Source: Gracilaria caudata
Lineage: Eukaryota; Rhodophyta; Florideophyceae; Gracilariales; Gracilariaceae
DNA length: 24,373 nt
Assembly (NCBI GenBank): GCA_030374735.1
Contig: JASCIV010000327.1
Coordinates: 1-24,373, forward strand
Direction of reading: 5' to 3'
This document shows positions 1-7,668 of the stretch, piece by piece (position 1 is the first letter of the stretch; each line of letters opens with the position of its first letter). The translations under genes and the position numbers were made by a program. The notes under the pieces were generated by a model. That model was not told the DNA's origin. It was given only the letters and a program-made list of their open reading frames with translations, and made no database searches.

Positions 1-167
1 TCCGCATGATGTCCAGAAATGTGCTCCCTATGAAACTACTGTAGGCCGATGTCCCGTTGATATCCCTTTGATGTTTCAGAAAATGTGCTACGAATATGCA
101 AATGATGTGCGTCTCAAAAATTCCACCGGACATCAATCGGACATCGACTTGACTCTCTGGGCAAGCA

Positions 168-1313
168 ATGGCACACATTACCTGCAGGGTGGAGTCAGTG
201 GCCAAGCCAACAATCTTTGCAGCCGCAACATCCCGGGAGATGTGGACAAGACTGAAGACGAAGTATGAGGGACGCAATAAGGCTTCACTTCACTCATTGA
301 GGCTAGAACTCACATCAATGAAGCTGCGTTCGAAGGAGTCAATCCACTTCTTTGCGGATAGAATCACGATGACAGGAACGAGCATGGCCAAGGCAGGTAG
401 GGAACTACATGACGATGAGAAGACCACAGCCTTGCTGGCAGGATTGCCAGATGATTATAACGCAGTAAAGGACTCGTACATCACGCACAAGACTCTACCG
501 AAATTCACGGAATTGGTCTCTCGATTGGAGGAGAAAGAAAGACAGATCAGGATAGACAGCGAAAACGTTGAAGAGGAAGATGTAAGCAAACGAGGCGGGA
601 CATCGTTCTTCAAAAAGGGATTCCCAAGGCGAAGGCAAAACCGTAACATTGAGTGCTTTCAGTGCGGGAAGAAGGGCCATATCCGGAGAGACTGTTGGCA
701 CAACCCCAGAAATAAGAAACGAGATGATGACAAACGAACCACCAAGGAAACCAGTACCACACGGGTCGGACTGATCGCCGGCGCCAGGAATGCATCCCTC
801 AGTAAGGACACATGGTTCCTAGACACGTGCGCGAGCGAACACATGACGGGGTACAAGGACATACTGGAGAACTATCGAGGCCTTGAATCAACGGAGTCCA
901 TATTAACGGCAGACAAGGGTACCTCCATTGAAGCTAGAGGCAAAGGAAGAGTAAGATTGCTCTCAGTAGTCGACGGAGAGAGGTTTGAAATAACCATTGA
1001 TGACGTTTCTTACGTGCCGGACCTCCGTCAAAACCTCATCAGCGCAGCGCGACTGTGCAGAAAGGGGGCGTCGATCAGCCATCCCGCCTATACGGACCAA
1101 GTGATTGTGGAACACAACGGACACTTCATCATGACGGGAACAACCGAGGACACTAACGTCTCATACCTCAACAGCGTCCGAGAAGCCCAAGAGCCTCAAC
1201 CGCTAGGACTCGCAGCAGGAACAAACGGGCTCTTACATACACGCCTCTGTCACATCGGACAACCTACAGTAAGCCGCATGCTACGGGAGAATGAAGCAGA
1301 CGGACTGAAATAG
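168..1313 (+). pseudogene. Copia gag, protease and start of integrase, ended by an in-frame TAG
   Basis: The 381-residue frame begins inside a typical Copia gag: the block TSREMWTRLKTKYEG lies near residues 21-35. A CX2CX4HX4C zinc knuckle spans residues 163-176 and would bind RNA in the virus-like particle. The protease motif WFLDTCASEHMTG is at about 216-228, with catalytic Asp219; the usual Gly after Asp-Ser/Thr is Cys here. The frame ends inside the integrase zinc-binding domain, just after its HX4H half (LHTRLCHIG). The TAG at 1311-1313 is followed in the same frame by the CX2C half, so the break is a nonsense codon and not the natural end. The ATG at 168 may not be the real start, because an in-frame stop lies at 150-152 and upstream gag sequence is expected. 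Confidence 0.88.
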
Positions 1314-2060
1314 CTGACAGACGGCGAGCGCGATAGCGTATGCGAAGGATGTCAGCATGGAAAGGCAACTCAAAAGCCCCACAAACCGTCGACGTCACGT
1401 TACGAAAACCCCCTGGACCTAGTTCACATGGATCTAATGGGGCCGATTACACAACTTTCCCTCAATGGTAAGGAGTATATCTTAGCGGCACTCGATGACT
1501 CTACGGGCGCGTCATGGGTTACGACGACCAAGAGGAAACGTGATGTCAAAGAGGTCCTGAACACTTTCCTCAGCGAAATCCAGAACACTGCAAATGGGAA
1601 GATCAAAAGAGTCATTCTAAGGGTTAGAACAGACCGAGGGGGTGAGTTCACCAGCAACAAGGTGGAGGAGATATTCCGAAAACGCGGGATCACCCACGAG
1701 CTGACAGCCTCGTACTCACCAGAATCAAACGGTCGTGCAGAACGCTTGAACCGCACATTGTCTGAGATGATCCCCGCAATCGTCTTCGACCTGTCACAAA
1801 TGAACCCCAGTATCTCCAACCACGGCCGGCTTTGGGAAGAAGCCCTGTTCACAGTAAACCACGTACGTAACCGCTGTCTGACACGCGGCATGCACGGTAA
1901 GTACGCCATGAAGACCTTTTTCGAAGCACTAACAGAGAAGAAACCCAACCTGTCACACCTTCGCATCTTCGGCTCACGGGCTTACATGGTTCGCTTACCA
2001 CCGTTTCGCAAAGGAGAAAAGTTTGCACTAAGTTTGGAAGGGCATACTCGTCGGATATGA
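1314..2060 (+). pseudogene. Copia integrase core
   Basis: This continues the previous frame after its TAG. It opens with the CX2C half of the zinc-binding domain (CEGCQHGKAT, near 1335-1365) and runs into the DDE catalytic core. The three acidic residues are visible in HMDLMGP, RTDRGGEF and SNGRAERLNR. Integrase would insert the cDNA copy into host DNA. The frame runs to a TGA at 2058-2060, but typical Copia sequence (a GILVGYES-like block) resumes one frame over from about 2041. A small indel near 2037-2042 therefore broke it. The first ATG in this segment is at 1428. Confidence 0.87.
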
Positions 2061-2755
2061 ATCATCGGGGTACCGGGTGTACGTCCCCGATCGAATCCAC
2101 GTATACGTCTCTCAAGACGTAAGGTTCGACGAAACACTCAACAGGCGGAATAGCAGCGACAAACATTCAACGAGCACTTTATTCGAACTTGACTTCGGCA
2201 AGGAAGCAGAAACGGAGAAAGCACCAGAACCAGATGGAGGAGCAGGGCACTCAAAAATGGGACAGCTGAACAACACAAAGAAACAGTAGAAAGCACGCCA
2301 GAATCACTACCGCGACGCTCCACAAGAATTCGTAGGTTGACCGAGAAGGCGAGAGAAGCGTTACCATGGATGTCGACCTTCGGATCATTAGCGCTTATCA
2401 TCATCGAACACGCTGTGAACACTGCAAGGGAGGCACCAGCCTCTGCACAGGAAGCAATGGAGACCAACGAGAAGGATGAGTGGATTGCAGCAATGAGATC
2501 GGAACTGCACTCACTAACGGAGAAGGGAGTATTCCGAGAAAAACCCGTATCACCGCATAAGCAACAATCCCTTCAAAGTGGACATTTGACATCAAGCGCA
2601 ACGAACGTGGAGAGATCACACGACACAAGGCTCGATTTGTCGCGAAGGGGTTTAGGCAGAAAGCAGGCGTTCACTTTAGCGAAGTATTTGCACCTGTCTC
2701 GAAATTATCGACCCTGCGAGGTCTACTGGCTCAAGCAATAGAAACAAACCTTTAG
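2061..2755 (+). pseudogene. Copia integrase C-terminus, linker and N-terminal reverse transcriptase, multiply frameshifted
   Basis: Three frames are needed to follow the protein. Frame 1 (2041-2289) carries the integrase tail YRVYVPDRIHVYVSQDVRFDE. Frame 0 takes over before 2280 with the linker PRRSTRIRRL and the start of reverse transcriptase (EAMETNEKDEWIAAMRSEL). Frame 2 takes over near 2561 with IPSKWTFDIKRNERGEI and HKARFVAKGF, the classic first RT blocks. That frame meets a TAG at 2753-2755, just before the HIDIKTAFLHGEL block. So this stretch holds at least two indels and one nonsense codon. Confidence 0.85.
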
Positions 2756-3988
2756 CTTCGACATATCGATATTAAGACCGCCTTTCTACATGGAGAACTG
2801 GAAGAAGAGATATACGTTACAGCGCTTTGGCTCTCGAAGGAGCTCAGGAACGAATTCCATGTGAGGGAAGGATCATCATGGAGATTTTTGAAATCCCTCT
2901 ATGGCTTGAAGCAGGCAGCAAGAGCATTCTTCAAAGTGTTTTCGAGAACATTGCTCTCAATCGGTTTTCGTCGTGCAGAAAGCGACCCGAGCCTATTCAT
3001 ACTCAATCACCCCGAGTTTGGCCAAATTCTTTTGCTCGCATACGTGGACGACCTCATCACGGCCACACAGAGTACTGCTGCCCACAACTGGATACTACAT
3101 CATTTGTCAGAGAAGTTTGACCTCCGGGACCTTGGAGAGGTCAAGCACTTCTTGGGATTCGAGGTGATCCGCGACACCAGCAATGGAGAACTAACGATTA
3201 CGCAACGCCAGTATATCGCTGACATCCTGGAGAAATTCGGCATGAAGGACTGTAACCCGAGAAACTCGCCGATCCCTCCTTCTACAAATTTAACTTTTGA
3301 CGAGAACCCCGAAGCCGAAGGAAAGGATGTCCCCTTTTGGGAACTCATTGGAGCGTTGATGTACGTAGCGAACGGTACGAGGCCGGACATACAATTTGCA
3401 GTGTCATTCCTGTCACGCTTTATGCACGACTACAGCGAAGAACAATGGCTGGTTGCAAGAGGTGTACTGCGCTATCTGAAACACACCCTGGATTACGGCA
3501 TCAAGTACACGAAAGGCTCCCCCACAACTGTCGGGTTCTGTGACAGTGACTGGGCACCACGGCACTCCAACCGGAAGTCAACGAGTGCTTACGTTTTCCT
3601 CCGTGGGGGTGGAGCAATCTCGTGGCGATCGCAAAGACAGAACGTTGTAGCATTGAGCACAGCCGAAGCGGAACTGATTTCTATGAGTGCTGCGGCCCGT
3701 GAAGCACTATGGCTGAGAAAGCTTGACCGAGACCTTGGCATCGGTGCAGGATGCATAACCATCTACGGCGATAACACTAGTGCCATTACGTTGGTCAATG
3801 ATCACGGAGTAACTGACCGCTCGAAACACATTGACACAAGCATCATGTCTACGCGACATTTTGTGGACGAAGGACTGGTGAAATTTGTACACTACCCTGG
3901 ATCGGAACTACCAGCAGATATGCTGACTAAAGCCTTAGGCGGGAGCAAACAAGCTCATCTTAGAAACAAGATTGGTGTCAAAGCATAG
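2756..3988 (+). pseudogene. Copia reverse transcriptase and RNase H
   Basis: This frame is open from just after the TAG at 2753 to the TAG at 3986-3988; its first ATG is at 2861. It contains HIDIKTAFLHGELEEEIY, SLYGLKQAARAF and the catalytic YVDD box (LLAYVDDLITA, near 3036-3068), then DLRDLGEVKHFLGFEV. RNase H follows, with CDSDWA, the block WRSQRQNVVALSTAEAE, and YGDNTSAI; the Asp and Glu residues in these are the usual catalytic ones. KHIDTSIMSTRHFVDEG and PADMLTKAL close the domain. This is the best-preserved part of the element and has no internal stop over 410 codons. The true polyprotein end is the stop at 3988, 38 bases before the probable LTR. Confidence 0.9.
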
Positions 3989-4016
3989 ACCGCTGAGTAA
4001 TTTATGGAGTTAGCTT

Positions 4017-4026
4017 GATGGGGGTG
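4017..4026 (+). other. Probable polypurine tract of the Copia element
   Basis: A G-rich run (GATGGGGGTG) sits 28 bases after the polyprotein stop and directly before TGTTGTG. Copia elements place their plus-strand primer here, often as a GAGGGGGAG-like tract next to an LTR starting TGTTG. The match is imperfect because of two T residues. Confidence 0.5.
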
Positions 4027-4209
4027 TGTTGTGACATCAAGCGTAACCGTTACTTCAAGCTACTGTCTCGACCAAGGAGACAGCGGTTAAACCTACACAA
4101 CCAAAACCGTAGTATAGTCAGCTAGCGATCGTATATAAAGCTGGAACCAAGGACCGACGCAGGAACATTTTCCTGCTATCCTCGATAATCCTCACTACCC
4201 TACCCCACA
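4027..4209 (+). repeat. Probable 3' LTR of the Copia element (end uncertain)
   Basis: The start is placed at TGTTGTGACATC, right after the purine tract, which fits the 5'-TG...CA-3' rule. A TATA box lies about 105 bases inside. The end is set at CCCCACA (4203-4209), the last CA before ankyrin-coding sequence resumes on the other strand. That gives an LTR of about 183 bases, short but within the Copia range. No second copy is present in the window to confirm either edge. Confidence 0.5.
4132..4139 (+). promoter_or_regulatory. TATA box in the Copia LTR
   Basis: TATATAAA lies about 105 bases into the LTR, where a U3 promoter would start the genomic RNA some 25-35 bases downstream (about 4160-4170). 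Position and sequence agree with an LTR promoter; activity is inferred. Confidence 0.55.
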
Positions 4210-4632
4210 AGACATACCGCCATTCTTTGTGGGAACGGCGACCGCCGCACCTGGATTCAACAACAGTTGGACGATATCTGGACTGTCCACAACTATTGCG
4301 TGAATTAAGGCAGTGCGGCCTTCGTAGTCTCCAATATGTAATCGACAGTGATCATCAATGAGAACCTGAGTAATTTCCCGTTGTTTATACCACATTGCCA
4401 TCATCAAAGGCGTCGCTCCCTTTTGTCTATCTCGGAGAATGGGGTCAGCCCCTTTTTGGAACAGAAGGTTGACCACTTCCAAGTATCCATTCCAAGCTGC
4501 CTTCATCAAAGCATTTTCACTGCGTCGCGATTCCCTGTTAAGGCCCCCATTGCGGTTGTCGATTTTTATTTGCGCCACCCTGTGTAGGTCACCCCTGGCA
4601 GCGGCGGCTACAAGAGATGTCTGGTTGCCCAT
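4195..4632 (-). CDS. Ankyrin-repeat protein, N-terminal part, cut or split by the Copia element
   Basis: The frame starts MGNQTS, which fits an N-myristoylation signal (Gly2, Ser6), so the protein may be membrane-anchored. A partial first repeat (residues about 6-20) is followed by three ankyrin repeats at about 39-69, 70-103 and 104-137, with motifs such as ENALMKAAWNGYLEVVNLL, GATPLMMAM and GRTALIHAI. Ankyrin sequence ends at KNG, where the next repeat should continue with an x-T-P-L-type block; instead a few unrelated residues and a stop follow in the LTR. At that point the minus strand reads G|GTATGT, a strong splice-donor candidate at 4217-4212. Either the insertion truncated the gene or exon 1 ends at 4218 and later exons lie beyond position 1. 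The partners of this protein cannot be guessed. Confidence 0.75.
   Translation of the reverse strand: MGNQTSLVAAAARGDLHRVAQIKIDNRNGGLNRESRRSENALMKAAWNGYLEVVNLLFQKGADPILRDRQKGATPLMMAMWYKQREITQVLIDDHCRLHIGDYEGRTALIHAIVVDSPDIVQLLLNPGAAVAVPTKNGGMSCGVG
4212..4217 (-). other. Candidate 5' splice site of the ankyrin gene
   Basis: On the minus strand the ankyrin frame reaches KNG plus one G and then GTATGT. Splicing there would leave a codon beginning with G as the next residue, which suits an ankyrin repeat start (K-N-G-x-T-P-L). The acyl carrier protein gene in this window shows that spliceosomal introns exist in this genome. Confidence 0.4.
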
Positions 4633-5706
4633 TGCCGGTGTCTGCCCAACGCAAGCACGATAAATTCCAATGTCACATGGTGCTACCGGCTCGCTTAAAC
4701 GTAAGATGCAGGGTCATCAATCAAAAACGTGAAGGGGAGCAGGTAAATGAACGAGTCCTTATCATAAACCGAATATGAATGGCCCAGATCATGCTGCAGT
4801 TCAAAGAAGATAACCACGTCTCTACTCAGAATCTTGTTTTTACGCCCCGTCGAACCAAAGTTGTTCACGAGCTTCACAGGAAAAGTGCACACGCGAAGGT
4901 ATTGAGCATGTTGTTCCATGCGCAAGAGTCTGGTATTGAGGAAATGATGCTGCCATCATCGTTTTGCTTTAGGCCCTGCCAACGGCTGTGCGCTTCGGAA
5001 GGTGTCCGGGTCAACCTGAGATTGGTGTTAATTTGCGATTGACGCTTTGACCTTTTTTCGAGGATAGCTAACCGTAGAGACATGGCTGATAGACAACGCT
5101 TTTGAGGTGTTCAACGCTACTACATTGCAAACGTCAGACCTTATGGGAGAGTCTCCTGTGTCTCACACATTCTCAGCCTTTCCACAAAACATTTCAACAG
5201 CTGGTTTCCAAAGATACATCCCGGAGCCGTCACATACCGTTTGACAAATTCACATCGCCAACGACAAGAGTCATCGCTCAATTTGTACTTTAAATGCTCG
5301 CTCTTCTGGCCTGTGGCAAAGAGACAGCTGGCGCCATCTCCAACATTCTGTGAGCGGCCGCAACAGAACCGCGTCAACGCGGAGAGTCAGGAGATGCCCT
5401 AAAAGAAAAATCAAGCCCAAAAACAGGGGAGACGGCACTCCGTCACCGTGGACTTCGAAAACAAGCTTGCGTGCGGCGGGGACGACGTAGAACACCGAGT
5501 TGCATATTTGTTCCACATGAAATGACGAGAAAGAAAGTCCTGCGTATGAAATTGGTTCACAGGCTCCGATGATGTAGAGGTCCTTTCGATAACGAGGCTC
5601 GCTTGTCCGCAGCTCTCCAGCGCAATCTGGAGAGCTAAAAAGTACAAAGGATGTTTCAGTTGCCAACTCTCTGTTTACAAAGGTGGTGATGAGCAATGAC
5701 AACGCG
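4633..5706. other. 1.07 kb without a recognised gene
   Basis: This lies between the ankyrin start and the methionine aminopeptidase stop. On the minus strand there are short open stretches at 5271-5702 (143 codons, its ATG 5 bases after the aminopeptidase stop), 5141-5377 and 4695-4925. None matches a family I recognise. A good acceptor-like tract (pyrimidine run then TTTTAG) ends at 5400 on the minus strand and a GTATGT donor-like site begins at 5238, so a small spliced gene is possible but unproven. The part nearest 5706 should be the 3' UTR of the aminopeptidase and holds a strong hairpin (5611-5636). Confidence 0.5.
5611..5636. repeat. Perfect 10-bp inverted repeat with 6-base loop, 3' of the aminopeptidase gene
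   Basis: AGCTCTCCAG and CTGGAGAGCT flank the loop CGCAAT. It begins 71 bases past the aminopeptidase stop in the direction of transcription. A perfect 10-bp stem with a short loop is expected well under once by chance in 24 kb. It could be a 3' UTR stem-loop. Confidence 0.6.
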
Positions 5707-6837
5707 CTATTGTTCCCAGAAATACTTTGGACTAGATTGTAGCTTTGCCGTCAGGCGTTCAACACCATTGTCTGTGACCAGTAGCGTATGCTCAAATTGA
5801 GCGCTTCTTTTGCCGTCTAGTGTAGTGGCAGTCCAATCATCAGGCCACATAATGTTTCGATGAGTGCCTTCGTTAATCATTGGTTCAATAGTGAATGTAA
5901 CGCCAGGTTTGAGAATGCCCGCAGGTTCATTGTTCTTGAAATGCATTACGTTCGGGGTGGTGTGAAACACAGAGTTTACGCCGTGGCCACAGAAATTGCG
6001 CACAACAGAAAAACCGTGTCGCGTGGCATGCTCCTCGATAACGGCTCCAATTTTCTTGACGGGCACTCCGGGTTTGCAAAAGTCAATGGCCTTCTCCAGG
6101 CATTCGTGGGTAACTCGAACAAGCTTTTTCCCTTTTTCGTCAACGTCTCCGACGAGAAATGTTTCGGAACAATCGCCGTGATAGCCATTGTAGTATACAG
6201 TTACATCAATGTTGATGATATCGCCGTCTGCCAGTGCGGTAGTGTCCGGAATGCCATGACATACAACCTCGTTTATGGAGGTACAACACGACTTCGGGAA
6301 TCTGTTGTAGTTGAGAGGGGATGGATATGCGCCACGCTTCACTGTTTCTTCGTGCACAACAGCGTCAATTTGGTCAGTAAGCACTCCTGGCTTGACCATT
6401 TGGCCGGCGATGTCAAGGATCTCGCGAGCGACACGGCATGACTCTCGCATGTTGTGAATCTGCTGTTCTGTGAGACTGTGAAGCTCCCACGGAAAACGAG
6501 GCAATTTGGCCTTTGGTACACCATCCTGCCAGTAGTCAGGACGCGGAATGTGCTCAGGAACCAGGCGTGGCTCAGAAAGCTTCCCAGGCCGCAGCTTGCC
6601 TGTGTACTTGAAGCGCTGTATGCGCTCGATGCCGAATCCTCTCGCAACGCTCGTTTTTGGTTTTTGCTTCTTCATTGTGATGGGAGTGGAAGGTGTGGCA
6701 CGGCCAGCAGCGCGGTGATTGAGAAGTGTGCGACCGGTGCTGTTCAGGGCGTGGCATGATGACGAAGACAAAAAACGCGAGCCGCTGTTGACAGGGACGG
6801 AGGTCACAAAGCAGGGCGACACACCGCCTAAAGCCAT
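5707..6837 (-). CDS. MAP1: Methionine aminopeptidase type I, probably organelle-targeted
   Basis: This enzyme removes the initiator Met from nascent proteins. The 376-residue frame has the type I fold from about residue 120. The five metal ligands are Asp211 (NIDVT), Asp222 (HGDCSE), His285 (GHGVNS), Glu318 (TIEPM) and Glu349 (QFEHT), with His194 (VCHGIP) and His292 as substrate-side histidines. An N-terminal extension of about 65 residues is rich in Ser, Arg and Thr with almost no acidic residues, as in plastid or mitochondrial transit peptides; MAP1B-D of plants and MAP1D of animals are of this kind. The cytosolic type would carry an N-terminal zinc-finger pair, absent here. The block RLVPEHIPRPDYWQDGVPK (91-109) is the usual linker of eukaryotic type I enzymes. 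The ATG at 6837 is the first in frame. Which organelle is targeted cannot be told from sequence alone. Confidence 0.95.
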   Translation of the reverse strand: MALGGVSPCFVTSVPVNSGSRFLSSSSCHALNSTGRTLLNHRAAGRATPSTPITMKKQKPKTSVARGFGIERIQRFKYTGKLRPGKLSEPRLVPEHIPRPDYWQDGVPKAKLPRFPWELHSLTEQQIHNMRESCRVAREILDIAGQMVKPGVLTDQIDAVVHEETVKRGAYPSPLNYNRFPKSCCTSINEVVCHGIPDTTALADGDIINIDVTVYYNGYHGDCSETFLVGDVDEKGKKLVRVTHECLEKAIDFCKPGVPVKKIGAVIEEHATRHGFSVVRNFCGHGVNSVFHTTPNVMHFKNNEPAGILKPGVTFTIEPMINEGTHRNIMWPDDWTATTLDGKRSAQFEHTLLVTDNGVERLTAKLQSSPKYFWEQ

Positions 6838-7668
6838 GACGGGGAGTGGATGATGGCGCTAGCGATGATTGAGATCATGCCTCCCGCAGCACTGCCCAGC
6901 GCCGCGCATCGCCATGGCGGATGTGTGCGGAAGGCGTGCTCTACCCAGCACACGTGTTCGACGTGCCAGCAGCACCTCCGCTGGCTCGTGCGTGGAACCA
7001 GCAGCCGGGCACAAGCAGGAGTTCGGGCGGTGCGTCGGGCCACAGCTTGAGTTGGGCTGCAAGTGCGGGGAGCGAGCCCCAGACACTTCGTGTGCCGCAC
7101 GCTGACCCCTGCTCCATCTTCCGCTCACAGACTACGTCGTATCCACCAGCCCTCCGTCCCAATTCCTTCTGGATGACCGTCGTCGCTTTCGCACGTCTCA
7201 CCACAGCGAGCCCGTTGGGCACCGCGCGTTCACGCTGAAGACACAAAGGAGCAGCATAACTTCCGCCAGTTCCCGGACTTCCGTGCTTGCCACGTTATAG
7301 ACCTGTGTCGTCACACTTCCGACAGTTCGCGAGTTGGTCGCGCTCACCACCGCCACCAACACACCCCTCTGTCCCACACTAGTCGCGGAACATTCCACCA
7401 GAAACTAAAACCCCCATCTACTGTAGATTAGTTAGAAAACGTTATCGTTTAAAAGAGCAATCGTGTTGGTGTTCAGTGTTCGATCTACACCGAAGTGTTC
7501 GACGACCGCCTCTACCAACTACTACCGATTCAAAAATAAGCGAACAGTCAAAATGAGCCGGCACATCTACATCTTGCCAATGTCACCTGTCATCGCCCAA
7601 ACAATGGCGCATTTGTAAAGCTACACAGTAATTATCCTCACCATATTCTTGTCGCCGTGTTCCACAAC
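6838..7668. other. 831-base spacer between two minus-strand genes; upstream region of MAP1
   Basis: This holds the promoter and leader of the aminopeptidase (left part) and the 3' end of the ATAD2-like transcript (right part). The left 350 bases are GC-rich with several overlapping short open frames of Ala/Arg/Pro-rich composition, which I read as chance. A short palindrome-like hairpin (ATCTAC, T, GTAGAT) lies at 7416-7428. I see no TATA box and no RNA gene. Confidence 0.5.

Larger units (their letters stand above)
1..4209 (+). mobile_element. Degenerate Ty1/Copia LTR retrotransposon, 5' end outside the window
   Basis: The domain order is gag with zinc knuckle, aspartic protease, integrase, reverse transcriptase, RNase H and then a probable LTR. 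Integrase before reverse transcriptase defines the Copia superfamily. The reading frame is broken by TAG stops at 1311-1313 and 2753-2755 and by frame changes near 2040, 2230-2260 and 2555-2562, so this copy cannot make an intact polyprotein. No LTR, primer-binding site or convincing gag start is seen at 1-167. Another frame (2-268) is open there and may hold part of the gag N-terminus after a further shift near 165. The right end is set by the probable LTR end. Superfamily assignment is secure; both boundaries are inferred. Confidence 0.93.

Noticed and set aside
1311..1313. Programmed readthrough of the TAG between Copia protease and integrase
   Set aside because: The stop falls inside the integrase zinc-binding domain, not between domains, and the element has other breaks, so simple decay is more likely.
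5271..5702. 143-codon minus-strand frame as a confident gene
   Set aside because: It starts 5 bases after the aminopeptidase stop, contains the 3' hairpin, and matches no family; kept only as part of a possible spliced gene.
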